A model generated the notes under the pieces. The model was not told where the DNA came from. It ran no database searches and saw nothing but the letters and a program-made list of their open reading frames with translations. Shown piece by piece: positions 1 through 7,708 of a stretch of 22,991 nt of DNA. Numbering within the stretch: the stretch's first letter is position 1; every line of letters begins with the position of its first letter. Source of the stretch: JBQTJJ01 sp052387235 (GTDB lineage Bacteria; Actinomycetota; Acidimicrobiia; Acidimicrobiales; GCA-2861595); contig JBQTJJ010000160.1 in NCBI GenBank assembly GCA_052387235.1, forward strand, positions 1 to 22,991, written 5' to 3'. The position numbers and the translations under genes were made by a program.

Positions 1-110
1 GCGGGGGGGGGGGGGGGGGGGGGGCGGCCCCGCCCACCCCCCCCGCTCTCCTGCTTGGGGGCGGTCGCGGCCCCCGCCCGTGGGGGTGGGGGGGGGGGCC
101 CCCACCCCCC
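1..110. other. G/C homopolymer tracts with two hairpins upstream of dnaX
   Basis: Positions 3-24 are an uninterrupted run of 22 G. Positions 57-62 (GGGGGC) and 70-75 (GCCCCC) form a perfect 6-bp inverted repeat with a 7-nt loop. GGGGGTGGGGG at 82-92 pairs with CCCCCACCCCC at 99-109. These hairpins could terminate a gene lying before the window, since an SRP RNA gene is often near dnaX, but no SRP RNA core is visible here. A 22-G run at a sequence edge can also be a polymerase or base-calling artefact, so I would not build on the exact length. Confidence 0.5.
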
Positions 111-168
111 TGCCCCCCCGCGGGGCCGGCCCGGCCGCCGGACGCGGCGCCGGCGGCCGGCGCCTCGG

Positions 169-174
169 TAGTGT
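169..174 (+). promoter_or_regulatory. -10 element for leaderless dnaX transcript
   Basis: TAGTGT fits the actinobacterial -10 pattern TANNNT and is followed by six bases (GCGGGC) and then the GTG start at 181. This spacing puts the transcription start at or next to the GTG. No convincing -35 or Shine-Dalgarno sequence is visible. The same arrangement recurs at seven other starts in this window. Confidence 0.6.
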
Positions 175-180
175 GCGGGC

Positions 181-2073
181 GTGGCCGACGACGCAGTGCC
201 CTTCCGGTCGCTCTACCGGCGGTTCCGGCCCCAGCGCTTCGCCGACGTCCGGGGCCAGGAGCACGTGGTGCGGGCCCTCACCAACGCGGTGCGCGACGAT
301 CGCGTGGGCCACGCCTACCTGTTCAGCGGGCCCCGCGGGACGGGCAAGACGTCCACGGCCCGGATCCTCGCCAAGGCGCTCAACTGCGAGCACCGCGACG
401 GGGGCGAGCCGTGCGGGCGGTGCGAGTCGTGCCTGGCGGTGGAGCACGGGTCGTCGCTCGACGTCCACGAGCTGGACGCAGCGTCGAACAACGGGGTCGA
501 CGCCATGCGGGACCTGGTCGCGCGGGCGGCGCTCGGTACGCCGGGCCGCCACAAGGTGTACATCGTGGACGAGGTCCACATGCTGTCCACGGCCGCGTCG
601 AACGCCCTGCTGAAGACCCTGGAGGAGCCGCCGGGGCACGTGGTGTTCGTGCTGGCCACCACCGACCCCCAGAAGGTCCTGCCCACCATCCGCAGCCGCA
701 CCCAGCACTTCGAGTTCCGCCTGCTGGGCGGGGACGTCCTGTCGTCGCTCCTGGCCGACGTGAACGCCGCCGCCGGCCTCGGGGTGGCCCAGGAGGCCAT
801 CGACCTGGTGGTGCGGCGGGGCCGGGGCTCGGCCCGCGACGCCCTCTCCGTGCTGGACCAGGTGGCGGCGGCCGGCGAGGTCGAGGACGAGGCGCCGGTC
901 GCCGACGAGGCCGTCGAGGCCCTGTGCGAGCGGGATGCGGGCCGGGCCCTGCTGGCCGTGGCCCAGGCCTGCGCCCAGGGTCGGGACCCCCGCCGGCTGG
1001 CCGCCGACCTGGTCGAGCACCTGCACAGCGCCTTCCTCCTGACCCAGGCGCCGGGACTGGTGGCACTGCCGGACGAGGTCCGGGACCGGCTGGTCGAGCA
1101 GGCCCACCGCATGGGCCCGGCCGCCCTGGTGCGGGCCATCGAGGCCCTGGGCCAGGCCCAGGTCGACATGCGCGACGCCCTCGATCCCCGGATCACGCTC
1201 GACACCGTGCTGGTGCGCCTGGCCCGGCCCGAGGCCGACGCCTCCCTCGCCGCCCTGCTCGCACGGGTCGAGCGCCTCGAGCGCCACGAGCGGGCCGCCG
1301 GCGCCGCTCCCTCCCCGCCGCCGGCACCGCCGGCCCCCGGAGCGCCGCCCCGCCCCCCCGCCGCCCCGCCGTCCCGGCCCCACCCCGCCCCGCCCCCCCG
1401 GCCCCACGCCGCCCCGCCCTCGCCGGGGGGTGCGTCGCCCCGCCCGGGAGGCCCGCCCCGCCCGCCGGCACCGCCGATGCCGGGTCGGCGGGTGCCGCCT
1501 CCCCCGCGCTCCGCCGGCCCCCCCGCCCCCCCACCCCCGCCCCCACCCGCCAGCCCACCGCCGACCGAGGCGGCGCCTGCCGCCGGCCCTCCCACCCCCC
1601 CACCCCCGGCCGCCGGCCCACCGCCGGCCGAGGCGGCGCCGGCCGCCGGCCCGCTCCCCACGCGTGACGCCCTCACCAAGGCGTGGGGCGACTCGGTCCT
1701 GTCGTCGCTGAGCGGCAAGGCCAAGGCCCGGTTCGGAGCCGGCCGCTTCGTGGGGGTCGAGGGCGGGGTGGCCGTGTTCGCCGTCCCCAACCAGCACTAC
1801 GTGAGCCGGTGCCAGGAGGTCCGGCCCGAGGTCGAGGCCGTGCTGGCCGGCCACTTCGGCACGGCCGTGCCGCTGCGGGTGGTGGTCGAGGGACCGGTCC
1901 AGGGCCCGCCGGCCGGGGAACCGGTCGACGACGCCCCGCCGCCGCCGGACGAGGACCCCGGCGACTTCGAGACGGACGGCGGCGGAGCCGACCGGGAGGC
2001 ACCGCCGGCGGTAACCTCGCCCGAGGAGCGGTTGAAGCAGGCGTTCCCGGGAGCCGAGGAGGTCTCGTCGTGA
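181..2073 (+). CDS. dnaX: DNA polymerase III subunit gamma/tau
   Basis: Clamp-loader ATPase subunit that loads the beta sliding clamp and couples the replicative polymerases. The 630-residue product opens with the family signature SLYRRFRPQRF. It has a Walker A motif GPRGTGKT (50-57), zinc-binding cysteines C69, C78, C81 and C84, and Walker B IVDE (128-131). The RSRT at 171-174 stands where the family usually has the SRC arginine finger motif, so the Cys is replaced by Thr. Residues about 375-492 are an extreme Pro/Ala low-complexity linker, including a doubled EAAPAAGP unit. A tau-like C-terminal domain (about 493-590) and an acidic tail follow. The GTG start is supported by the N-terminal motif and by a -10 element six bases upstream. 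Downstream ybaB and recR follow closely, a widely conserved operon order. Confidence 0.97.
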   Translation: MADDAVPFRSLYRRFRPQRFADVRGQEHVVRALTNAVRDDRVGHAYLFSGPRGTGKTSTARILAKALNCEHRDGGEPCGRCESCLAVEHGSSLDVHELDAASNNGVDAMRDLVARAALGTPGRHKVYIVDEVHMLSTAASNALLKTLEEPPGHVVFVLATTDPQKVLPTIRSRTQHFEFRLLGGDVLSSLLADVNAAAGLGVAQEAIDLVVRRGRGSARDALSVLDQVAAAGEVEDEAPVADEAVEALCERDAGRALLAVAQACAQGRDPRRLAADLVEHLHSAFLLTQAPGLVALPDEVRDRLVEQAHRMGPAALVRAIEALGQAQVDMRDALDPRITLDTVLVRLARPEADASLAALLARVERLERHERAAGAAPSPPPAPPAPGAPPRPPAAPPSRPHPAPPPRPHAAPPSPGGASPRPGGPPRPPAPPMPGRRVPPPPRSAGPPAPPPPPPPASPPPTEAAPAAGPPTPPPPAAGPPPAEAAPAAGPLPTRDALTKAWGDSVLSSLSGKAKARFGAGRFVGVEGGVAVFAVPNQHYVSRCQEVRPEVEAVLAGHFGTAVPLRVVVEGPVQGPPAGEPVDDAPPPPDEDPGDFETDGGGADREAPPAVTSPEERLKQAFPGAEEVSS

Positions 2074-2101
2074 GGTCGGAGGAACCGTCGGAGCACCCGA
2101 G

Positions 2102-2428
2102 GTGAGCGACCAGTTCGACCTGGGCGCCCTCCTCGAGCGGGCCCAGGCCATGCAGCAGCAGCTGGTGGAGGCGCAGGCCGCGGCGGCCGAGCAGGTCGTG
2201 GAGGGGCAGTCGGGCGGTGGCGTGGTGAAGGTGCGCCTCACCGGCGGTCTCAAGGTCGAGGCCGTGTCCATCGACCCCGAGGTGATCGACCCCACCGACG
2301 CCGCCATGCTGGAGGACCTGGTGGTGGCCGCCACCAACGACGCCCTGGCCCGCGTCCAGGAGCTGAACCAGGCCGCGCTGGGCGGGCTCGACATCGGAGG
2401 GGCCGGCGGCCTGAACCTCGGCCTGTAG
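2102..2428 (+). CDS. ybaB: YbaB/EbfC family nucleoid-associated protein
   Basis: Small DNA-binding, nucleoid-associated protein of 108 residues, the usual family length. The N-terminal half is a Gln/Ala-rich helix (about 8-35, with MQQQLVEAQ). A central beta region follows (GGGVVKVRLTGG), then the family-typical ID-P-E-V-ID-P segment and a second helix (MLEDLVVAATNDAL). The C-terminus is Gly-rich. The GTG start has a GGAG Shine-Dalgarno at 2090-2093 with 8-nt spacing. It lies 28 bp after dnaX and 9 bp before recR, so the three are very likely co-transcribed. The family binds DNA as a homodimer; its association with RecR function is inferred mainly from this conserved gene order. Confidence 0.95.
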   Translation: MSDQFDLGALLERAQAMQQQLVEAQAAAAEQVVEGQSGGGVVKVRLTGGLKVEAVSIDPEVIDPTDAAMLEDLVVAATNDALARVQELNQAALGGLDIGGAGGLNLGL

Positions 2429-2437
2429 CGGCCCGAC

Positions 2438-3052
2438 ATGTACGCCGGCCCGGTCCAGGACCTGATCGACGAGCTGGGCCGGCTGCCGGGGGTGGGCCCC
2501 AAGTCGGCCCAGCGCATCGCCTTCCACCTCCTCAAGCTGCCGAAGGTCGACGCCGTGCGCCTGGCCACGGCCATCAGCCAGGTGAAGGACCGGGTGGCGT
2601 TCTGCGCCCGCTGCTGGAACGTGGCCGAGATCCCGCCCACGGGAGAGCCGCTGTGCGCCATCTGCGCTGACGACCAGCGCGACGCCAAGGTGCTGTGCGT
2701 GGTGGAGGAGCCCCGCGACATCGTGGCGGTGGAGAAGACCCGGGAGTACCGGGGCCGCTACCACGTGCTGCAGGGCGCCATCAGCCCCATCGAGGGCGTC
2801 GGGCCCGAGCAGCTCAGGGTCCGGGAGCTGCTGGCCCGCCTCGAGCCCGAGGGCGTGGCCGAGGTCATCCTCTGCACCAACCCCAACATCGAGGGCGAAG
2901 CGACGGCCATGTACCTGGCCCGGCTGCTGGGCCCCCTCGGCCTGCGGGTCACCAGGATCGCCAGCGGGCTCCCGGTGGGGGGCGACCTGGAGTACGCCGA
3001 CGAGCTCACGCTGGGCCGGGCCCTGCAGGGCCGGCGCGAGATCGAGGGCTGA
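2438..3052 (+). CDS. recR: Recombination mediator protein RecR
   Basis: RecFOR-pathway protein that helps load RecA on single-stranded DNA gaps. The 204-residue length is normal for the family. An N-terminal helix-hairpin-helix (about 12-30, LPGVGPKSAQRIAFHLL) is followed by a four-Cys zinc finger (C56, C59, C73, C76). A Toprim domain (about 83-175) contains the acidic VVEEPRD segment and the signature NPNIEGEATAMYLARLL. The Walker-B-like C-terminal region contains GLPVGGDLEYAD. The start is ATG, 9 bp after the ybaB stop, so translation is probably coupled. All key residues are present. Confidence 0.97.
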   Translation: MYAGPVQDLIDELGRLPGVGPKSAQRIAFHLLKLPKVDAVRLATAISQVKDRVAFCARCWNVAEIPPTGEPLCAICADDQRDAKVLCVVEEPRDIVAVEKTREYRGRYHVLQGAISPIEGVGPEQLRVRELLARLEPEGVAEVILCTNPNIEGEATAMYLARLLGPLGLRVTRIASGLPVGGDLEYADELTLGRALQGRREIEG

Positions 3053-3068
3053 ACCGGCCGGCAGGCCC

Positions 3069-3074
3069 TAAGGT
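3069..3074 (+). promoter_or_regulatory. Candidate -10 element for the DUF3352-like lipoprotein gene
   Basis: TAAGGT fits TANNNT. The predicted transcription start is near 3081, giving a 5' leader of about 40 nt that contains a GAGG Shine-Dalgarno sequence at 3109-3112. Unlike most starts here, this gene would have a leader. The assignment rests on the hexamer alone. Confidence 0.35.
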
Positions 3075-3121
3075 TCCCGGGTCGTGGCGGCGCCGGTGCC
3101 GCCGGGACGAGGATGGTGGCC

Positions 3122-4636
3122 ATGAGACGGTTCGCAGCCCTGGTCGCAGCCGGGGCGACGTTGCTCGCACTGCCGGCCTGCGGCGACAAGACCGACGAGA
3201 CCACCCGTGCGGCGGGGATCACCCCGGTGGACGCCCTGGCCTTCGTGAGCCTGAACCTCGACCCGTCGATCGAGCAGCAGCGCAGCCTGCTGGCCATCGC
3301 CCGGCGCTTCCCCGGCGCCGGGGACAAGGCCAAGGGCGAGTTCGAGTCGGCCCGTGACGAGGCCATCGCCGACCTGCTGGAGGACAGCGGGCTGGACTAC
3401 GAGCGCGACGTGCAGCCGTGGCTGGGCAACGAGGTGGCACTCGCCGTCCTGCCCGCGGGACGGGGACGGACCCCGTACTTCGTGTCGATGGTGGAGACCG
3501 GCGACGAGGCCAAGGCGCGGGCCGCCATCGAGAAGGCCGCCGCCGCCGGCGACTTCGAGGGCGCCTACAGCGTGGTGGACGACTTCGTGCTGCTCTCGGA
3601 CCAGGAGGACGAGGCGGGCGACCAGGCCGCCCTCGACCTGATCGCGGCCCAGGCCAGGAAGGACGACGGCGGCCTGGCCGAGTCGGAGGCGTTCACCACC
3701 GTCGTGGACGAGCTGGCCGGCGACCGGCTCCTCCTGGCCTGGGCCGACGTGCAGCGCGCGCTGGAGCAGGCCGGCGACGCCACCGGGGTGGACCAGCTCG
3801 GCCTCCTGGCCCGCTACGAGGACGCCGAGACGGCGGCCCTGGACGTGCACGCCGAGTCCGACGCGGTGGTGGCCCAGGCCGTGGCGAAGAACCCGGGTGG
3901 GAGCAAGGGCGGCGCCGTCGAGCTCACCCGGACCCTGCCCGAGACCACGCTGGCCGCCCTCACCCTGTTCGACCTGGGCACCGGGATCACCGAGGGGCTC
4001 GCCGGCCTCTTCGGCGCCGGGGGGCCCGACGTCGCCGGCCAGTTCGAGTCCGCCACCGGCGTCGACCTCGAGGCCGACATCCTGTCGTGGATGGATGGCG
4101 AGGTCGTCGTCGTGGCCGGCGACATGCCCGCCGACCAGTCCTTCCCCCAGTTCGGGCTGGTCGTCGAGGTCACCGACGAGGCCGCGGCGCGGGCCGGCGT
4201 CGACAAGGTCCGGGCCGCCCTCGTCCGCAACGGCTTCGAGGTCGAGGAACGGGAGGTGGCGGGCCGGCCCGCCCTCGTGGCCCCGCGGTTCGGGGCCGGG
4301 ATCCAGCCCGCCCTCGGCCTCTACCCCGGCCGGTTCGTGCTGGCCAGCGGGCCCGAGTTCCTGGCCCAGCTGGCCAAGCCCGAGTCGCCCGGGCTGGCCG
4401 GCCTCGACGCCTACGACTCGGTGCTGGAGGACGGCGAGGACGTCATCGCCCAGTTCGTGCTGCTCATCGACCCGATCCGGGAGGCGATCGAGCGGGGCAT
4501 CCTCACCGACCCCGAGGACACCGCCGAGTACGAGCGGGACGTCAAGCCCAACCTCGAGCCCCTGGCCGCCTTCGGGATCGTGGCCCGGCGCGACGGCGAC
4601 CTGGCCCGGCTGACCTTCAAGCTCACGTTCGACTGA
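3122..4636 (+). CDS. DUF3352-like lipoprotein of unknown function
   Basis: Predicted surface lipoprotein of 504 residues. The N-terminus is a lipoprotein signal: basic MRR, a hydrophobic stretch, and lipobox LPAC with the lipid-accepting Cys at residue 20. The body is acidic and resembles the DUF3352 family of actinobacteria and cyanobacteria. Recognisable segments are SLNLDPSIEQQ near residue 45, the repeated phrase DVQPWLGNEVALAVLP / DILSWMDGEVVVVAGD in two halves of the protein, and a C-terminal RDVKPNLEPLAAFG. The two similar halves suggest an internal duplication. I prefer ATG 3122 over ATG 3113 because GAGG at 3109-3112 is well spaced from 3122 and the shorter form has a better signal peptide. 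The gene ends 6 bp from the convergent thiolase gene. The biochemical function is unknown. Confidence 0.8.
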   Translation: MRRFAALVAAGATLLALPACGDKTDETTRAAGITPVDALAFVSLNLDPSIEQQRSLLAIARRFPGAGDKAKGEFESARDEAIADLLEDSGLDYERDVQPWLGNEVALAVLPAGRGRTPYFVSMVETGDEAKARAAIEKAAAAGDFEGAYSVVDDFVLLSDQEDEAGDQAALDLIAAQARKDDGGLAESEAFTTVVDELAGDRLLLAWADVQRALEQAGDATGVDQLGLLARYEDAETAALDVHAESDAVVAQAVAKNPGGSKGGAVELTRTLPETTLAALTLFDLGTGITEGLAGLFGAGGPDVAGQFESATGVDLEADILSWMDGEVVVVAGDMPADQSFPQFGLVVEVTDEAAARAGVDKVRAALVRNGFEVEEREVAGRPALVAPRFGAGIQPALGLYPGRFVLASGPEFLAQLAKPESPGLAGLDAYDSVLEDGEDVIAQFVLLIDPIREAIERGILTDPEDTAEYERDVKPNLEPLAAFGIVARRDGDLARLTFKLTFD

Positions 4637-4642
4637 TGTGGA

Positions 4643-5833
4643 TCAGCCTCCGGCCCGCACCACCAGCGCGTCCCCCTGCCCGCCGCCCCCGCACAGGGCG
4701 GCCAGGCCGAGCCCGCCGCCGCGGCGCCGCAGCTCCGTCACCACGGTGAGGGCCAGCCGGGCGCCGCTCATCCCGATGGGGTGGCCCAGGGCGATGGCGC
4801 CGCCGTTGACGTTGGTGGCCTCGGGCCCGATGCCGAGGTCGTCCATGGAGGCCAGGACCACGGCCGCGAAGGCCTCGTTGATCTCGAACAGGTCGATGTC
4901 GGTGACCGCCAGCCCGGCCCGCTCCAGGGCCCGGCGGGCCGCGCCCGAGGGCTGGTGGAGCAGCGAGGCGTCGGGCCCGGCCACCTGCCCGTAGGCGACC
5001 ACGGTGCCGAGGGGCTCGCCCAGCCCCAGCCGGTCGGCGGCGGCCGGCGACGCCATGACCACGGCGGCGGCGCCGTCGGAGATCTGGCTGGCGTTGCCGG
5101 CGGTGATGGTCCCGTCGGCCCGGAAGGCGGGCCGCAGCTTCGCCAGGCTCTCGGTGGTGGTGCCGGGCCGCACGCCCTCGTCGGTGTCCACCGGCACCGG
5201 GTCGCCCCGCCGCTGCGGCACCGGTACGGGGACCACCTCGTCGGCGAACCGGCCCTCCTTGGCCGCGGCCACGGCCCGCTCGTGGGATGCCGCCGCCAGC
5301 CCGTCCTGGCGGTCGCGGGTGAGGCGCGCCGCGTCCCGGAGGTAGCGCTCGGTGCCCTCGCCCATGGAGCACTCGTCGAACGAGCAGGACAGCCCGTCGT
5401 GCAGCATGGAGTCGATGGCGACGGCGTCGCCCAGGCGCCAGCCGGCCCGTACCCCGGGCAGCAGGTGCGGCGCGTTGGTCATCGACTCCATGCCGCCCGC
5501 CACCACCACGTCGGCCTCGCCCGCCGCGATCATCTGGTCGGCCAGGTGGATGGCGTTCAGGCCGGACAGGCACACCTTGTTCACGGTGGTGGCGGGGGTG
5601 GTCATGGGGACGCCGGCCCGGGCCGCGGCCTGGCGGGCCGTGATCTGGCCCTGCCCGGCCTGCAGCACGTGGCCCATCACGACGTAGCCGACCTCGCCGG
5701 GCGCCACCCCGGCCCGCTCGAGGGCGGCGGCGATGGCCACGGCGCCGAGGTCGACGGCGCTGAGCCCGGCGAACACCCCCGACAGCTTCCCTATGGGGGT
5801 CCGGGCGCCGGCGAGGATCAGTGAGCCGGGCAT
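4643..5833 (-). CDS. Acetyl-CoA C-acetyltransferase (thiolase)
   Basis: Condenses two acetyl-CoA to acetoacetyl-CoA, or cleaves acetoacetyl-CoA in the reverse direction. The 396-residue product has the complete thiolase set: nucleophile C88 in NKVCLSG, the NEAF motif (319-322), H351 in GHPIGMSGAR, and acid/base C381 in CGGGGQG. The N-terminal ARTPIGK is typical of the acetyl-CoA acetyltransferase (AtoB/PhaA) branch rather than long-chain FadA enzymes, but substrate length cannot be fixed from sequence. The ATG start is supported by a -10 hexamer six bases upstream, with no Shine-Dalgarno. It is divergent from the methylmalonyl-CoA epimerase gene, suggesting a shared acyl-CoA metabolic context. 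Confidence 0.93.
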   Translation of the reverse strand: MPGSLILAGARTPIGKLSGVFAGLSAVDLGAVAIAAALERAGVAPGEVGYVVMGHVLQAGQGQITARQAAARAGVPMTTPATTVNKVCLSGLNAIHLADQMIAAGEADVVVAGGMESMTNAPHLLPGVRAGWRLGDAVAIDSMLHDGLSCSFDECSMGEGTERYLRDAARLTRDRQDGLAAASHERAVAAAKEGRFADEVVPVPVPQRRGDPVPVDTDEGVRPGTTTESLAKLRPAFRADGTITAGNASQISDGAAAVVMASPAAADRLGLGEPLGTVVAYGQVAGPDASLLHQPSGAARRALERAGLAVTDIDLFEINEAFAAVVLASMDDLGIGPEATNVNGGAIALGHPIGMSGARLALTVVTELRRRGGGLGLAALCGGGGQGDALVVRAGG

Positions 5834-5839
5834 GCCTCG

Positions 5840-5868
5840 ATGCTACGGCGAGGGCCGGGCGATAGCGT
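5840..5868. promoter_or_regulatory. Fully overlapping divergent leaderless promoters (thiolase / epimerase)
   Basis: On the minus strand TAGCAT (5845-5840) is followed by six bases and the thiolase ATG (5833). On the plus strand TAGCGT (5863-5868) is followed by six bases and the epimerase ATG (5875). The two hexamers are 17 bp apart, so each lies at the -35 position of the other promoter and the polymerase footprints coincide. Initiation should therefore be mutually exclusive. Both transcripts are predicted to be leaderless. Confidence 0.6.
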
Positions 5869-5874
5869 TCGCCG

Positions 5875-6291
5875 ATGCCCGAGGCGCCGGCCCTGCTCAC
5901 CGCCGTCGACCACGTGGGCATCGCCGTCCGGGACCTCGACTCGGCGGTGGCCTGGTACCAGCGGACCTTCGGGGCCACCGTGGCCCGCCGGGAGCGCATC
6001 GAATCGGACGGCGTGGACGAGGCCCTGCTGGCCGTCGGCCCGTCCTACATCCAGCTCCTCACGCCCTTCACCGAGGCGTCACCGCTGGCCCGCTTCCTGG
6101 AGCGCCACGGGGAGGGCATCCACCACGTGGGCTACCGGGTCGACGACTGCGCCGCCGCCCTGGCCGCGGTGAAGGAGGCGGGGGCCACCGTGGTCGACGA
6201 GCACCCCCGCACCGGCAGCCGGGGGACCACGGTGGCCTTCCTCCACCCCCGGGCCGCCTTCGGCACGCTCATCGAGCTGGTGGAGGAGTAG
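5875..6291 (+). CDS. mce: Methylmalonyl-CoA epimerase
   Basis: Interconverts (R)- and (S)-methylmalonyl-CoA between propionyl-CoA carboxylase and methylmalonyl-CoA mutase. The 138-residue product is a two-module vicinal-oxygen-chelate (glyoxalase-like) fold. By comparison with the Propionibacterium enzyme the metal ligands are H13 (VDHVGIAV), Q60 (YIQLL), H84 (IHHVGYRV) and E134 (LIELVEE), all present. The phrase ASPLARFLERHGEGIHHVGYRV is highly characteristic of this family. Start ATG is preceded by TAGCGT plus six bases. The acyl-CoA carboxylase beta gene 3 kb downstream fits the same pathway; the mutase is not in this window. Confidence 0.93.
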   Translation: MPEAPALLTAVDHVGIAVRDLDSAVAWYQRTFGATVARRERIESDGVDEALLAVGPSYIQLLTPFTEASPLARFLERHGEGIHHVGYRVDDCAAALAAVKEAGATVVDEHPRTGSRGTTVAFLHPRAAFGTLIELVEE

Positions 6292-6301
6292 GCGGAGCGG
6301 C

Positions 6302-6328
6302 CTGCTCCGGGTCCGCCGCCCGGAGCAG
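6302..6328. terminator. Hairpin between convergent epimerase and COAP genes
   Basis: CTGCTCCGGG (6302-6311) and CCCGGAGCAG (6319-6328) are a perfect 10-bp inverted repeat with a 7-nt loop, placed in the short gap between two converging genes. There is no U-tract on either strand, which is common for actinobacterial terminators. Probably bidirectional. Confidence 0.65.
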
Positions 6329-6342
6329 CCTCCCCGTTGCCG

Positions 6343-7470
6343 CTAGCGGCGCCCCTTCGTCTTCGTGGTCGTCTGGCAGCCGCCGGGCTTGTGCAGCTGG
6401 ATGTTGCCGCCGTCCAGCGTCCCGGATCTGGTGTAGCCGCCGGCGGTGACCTTGAACGTGTCATCCCTGCCGGGCTCGCCGTTGTCCGTCACCTCGACCA
6501 CGATTCCGCCGGAGTCGAAGGTCAGCCTGCGGCTCGTGGGCCCGGTGACCTCGTAGAAGGTCAGGTTGCCCGAGCTCAGATGCCCGCCCGTGCCGTGGTC
6601 CACCACGTTCACGTGCCCGCGCAGCCCGTTCGGCTTCTCACCGCCGACCAGGCCGAACGTGACCCGGCTTCCGTCCACGATGATGAAGCCACCGCCGGTG
6701 ACGAAGTCCTTGACCTGGCACTGCGGCGGAGGCGGCGGCTCGCCGCCGTCCGGGCAGGTGACGTCGGCGTGGGACGACGAGATCACCACGTCCCCGCTGG
6801 CCAAGCCACCGAGCGCCGAGTATTGGAGCAGCCTGACGTGGAGGGCGTTCACGGTGATGTCGCCGGGCCCGGTCGAGGTCTGCTCGTTGATGGTGATGGT
6901 GGCGAGCCCGAGCACGTCGATCTCCTCGTTGGGCCCGGTGCTGACGGCGATGCCCTTGCCATTGACCTTGAGGGCGGCGATCTGGGACCGGCCGGAGGTG
7001 GTGGGCCCGTCGGCGGTGCACTTGGCCTGCGCCTGGGAGCGCAGCACCGCGGCCTCCACGACGATGCTCGGGGAGGTGGGGAGGGTGAGCGTGACCTCGG
7101 CCACAGACGCGTGGGAGTTGCTCTGGTCGCCGGCCCCGGCGGTGGCGGCGCTGGCGACCTCCGCCTCCAGCAACGGCGGTGCGTCGACCGTGAGCAGCGA
7201 GGCCTCGAGCAGCCCGCCGCCGGCCGGGAGCGGCCCCGTGTCGGAGATGGGCCCGACGTCGATGCCCTTCCCCAGAACGCTGAGGTGGGCGTCGGCCACG
7301 TAGGCCCGGCCGCTGAAGCTCTCCGCCGCCACCGGGCTGGTGGTGGTCTTGCGACCGCCGGCATCGGCCGCCGGCAGGCCCACCATCAGCGCTGTGGTGA
7401 GCGTGGCGGCTGCGGCCATCGCCCGCCGCCCCGCGCCGGTGCTGCCCGTACGGACTCTTTGCAACCCCAT
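6343..7470 (-). CDS. Secreted choice-of-anchor P (COAP) family protein
   Basis: Predicted exported protein of 375 residues, function unknown. It has a signal peptide (basic start, hydrophobic core about 18-35, likely cleavage after ADA at about 37). A COAP-type domain (about 48-235) carries the landmarks NEQT, VNALHVRL and SSSHADVTC that also occur in the 1540-residue protein downstream. A Pro-rich linker follows, then a C-terminal module starting DFVTGGGFI that resembles the post-COAP-1 domain. There is no LPXTG motif or C-terminal transmembrane helix; the tail is basic (KTKGRR). I prefer ATG 7470 over GTG 7488 because a strong G-rich Shine-Dalgarno (GGAGG, about 7476-7484) lies just before it. 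The gene has a leader and an unusual heptad-repeat element upstream. Confidence 0.82.
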   Translation of the reverse strand: MGLQRVRTGSTGAGRRAMAAAATLTTALMVGLPAADAGGRKTTTSPVAAESFSGRAYVADAHLSVLGKGIDVGPISDTGPLPAGGGLLEASLLTVDAPPLLEAEVASAATAGAGDQSNSHASVAEVTLTLPTSPSIVVEAAVLRSQAQAKCTADGPTTSGRSQIAALKVNGKGIAVSTGPNEEIDVLGLATITINEQTSTGPGDITVNALHVRLLQYSALGGLASGDVVISSSHADVTCPDGGEPPPPPQCQVKDFVTGGGFIIVDGSRVTFGLVGGEKPNGLRGHVNVVDHGTGGHLSSGNLTFYEVTGPTSRRLTFDSGGIVVEVTDNGEPGRDDTFKVTAGGYTRSGTLDGGNIQLHKPGGCQTTTKTKGRR

Positions 7471-7507
7471 GGTGCCTCCCCCCGCCACGGCTGGCGCTCT
7501 CGTTTCG

Positions 7508-7558
7508 AGTGTGAGGGAGCCGTTCAGGAGTAGTCAAGAGTGACTAGTCCGGAGTGAC
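7508..7558 (-). promoter_or_regulatory. Promoter with four tandem 7-bp repeats upstream of the COAP gene
   Basis: Read on the plus strand, 7531-7558 is four contiguous heptads: TAGTCAA, GAGTGAC, TAGTCCG, GAGTGAC. The first and second also make a perfect inverted repeat TAGTCA-AGAG-TGACTA (7531-7546). On the minus strand the gene-proximal heptad contains TTGACT, a good -35, followed after 18 nt by CACACT (7513-7508) as a weak -10. The predicted transcript starts near 7501, leaving a leader of about 30 nt with the Shine-Dalgarno. Tandem heptads overlapping a -35 are the kind of site bound by activators such as SARP-type regulators, but the regulator here is unknown. Confidence 0.55.
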
Positions 7559-7708
7559 AGGACAGGGGGGAAATCCCCGTCGAGGCGGCCCGCGACCACG
7601 AGAATGGGGGGACTGTGGACGAGCCACATGCCGGGCCTCGGGAGGCAGGAGCCATCTTCGATCACGAACCCACGGGCCGGCTCGGCCGGCCGAACGGCTC
7701 CCCCTGAC

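Noticed and set aside
1..180. SRP (4.5S) RNA gene, often found next to dnaX
   Set aside because: The conserved core with its GGAA tetraloop and A-rich internal loop is not present; only G/C runs and simple hairpins are seen.
1300..1660. Programmed frameshift in dnaX giving a short gamma form, suggested by C-runs in the proline-rich linker
   Set aside because: No A-rich slippery heptamer with a following hairpin and upstream Shine-Dalgarno as in E. coli. C-runs are expected from Pro codons.
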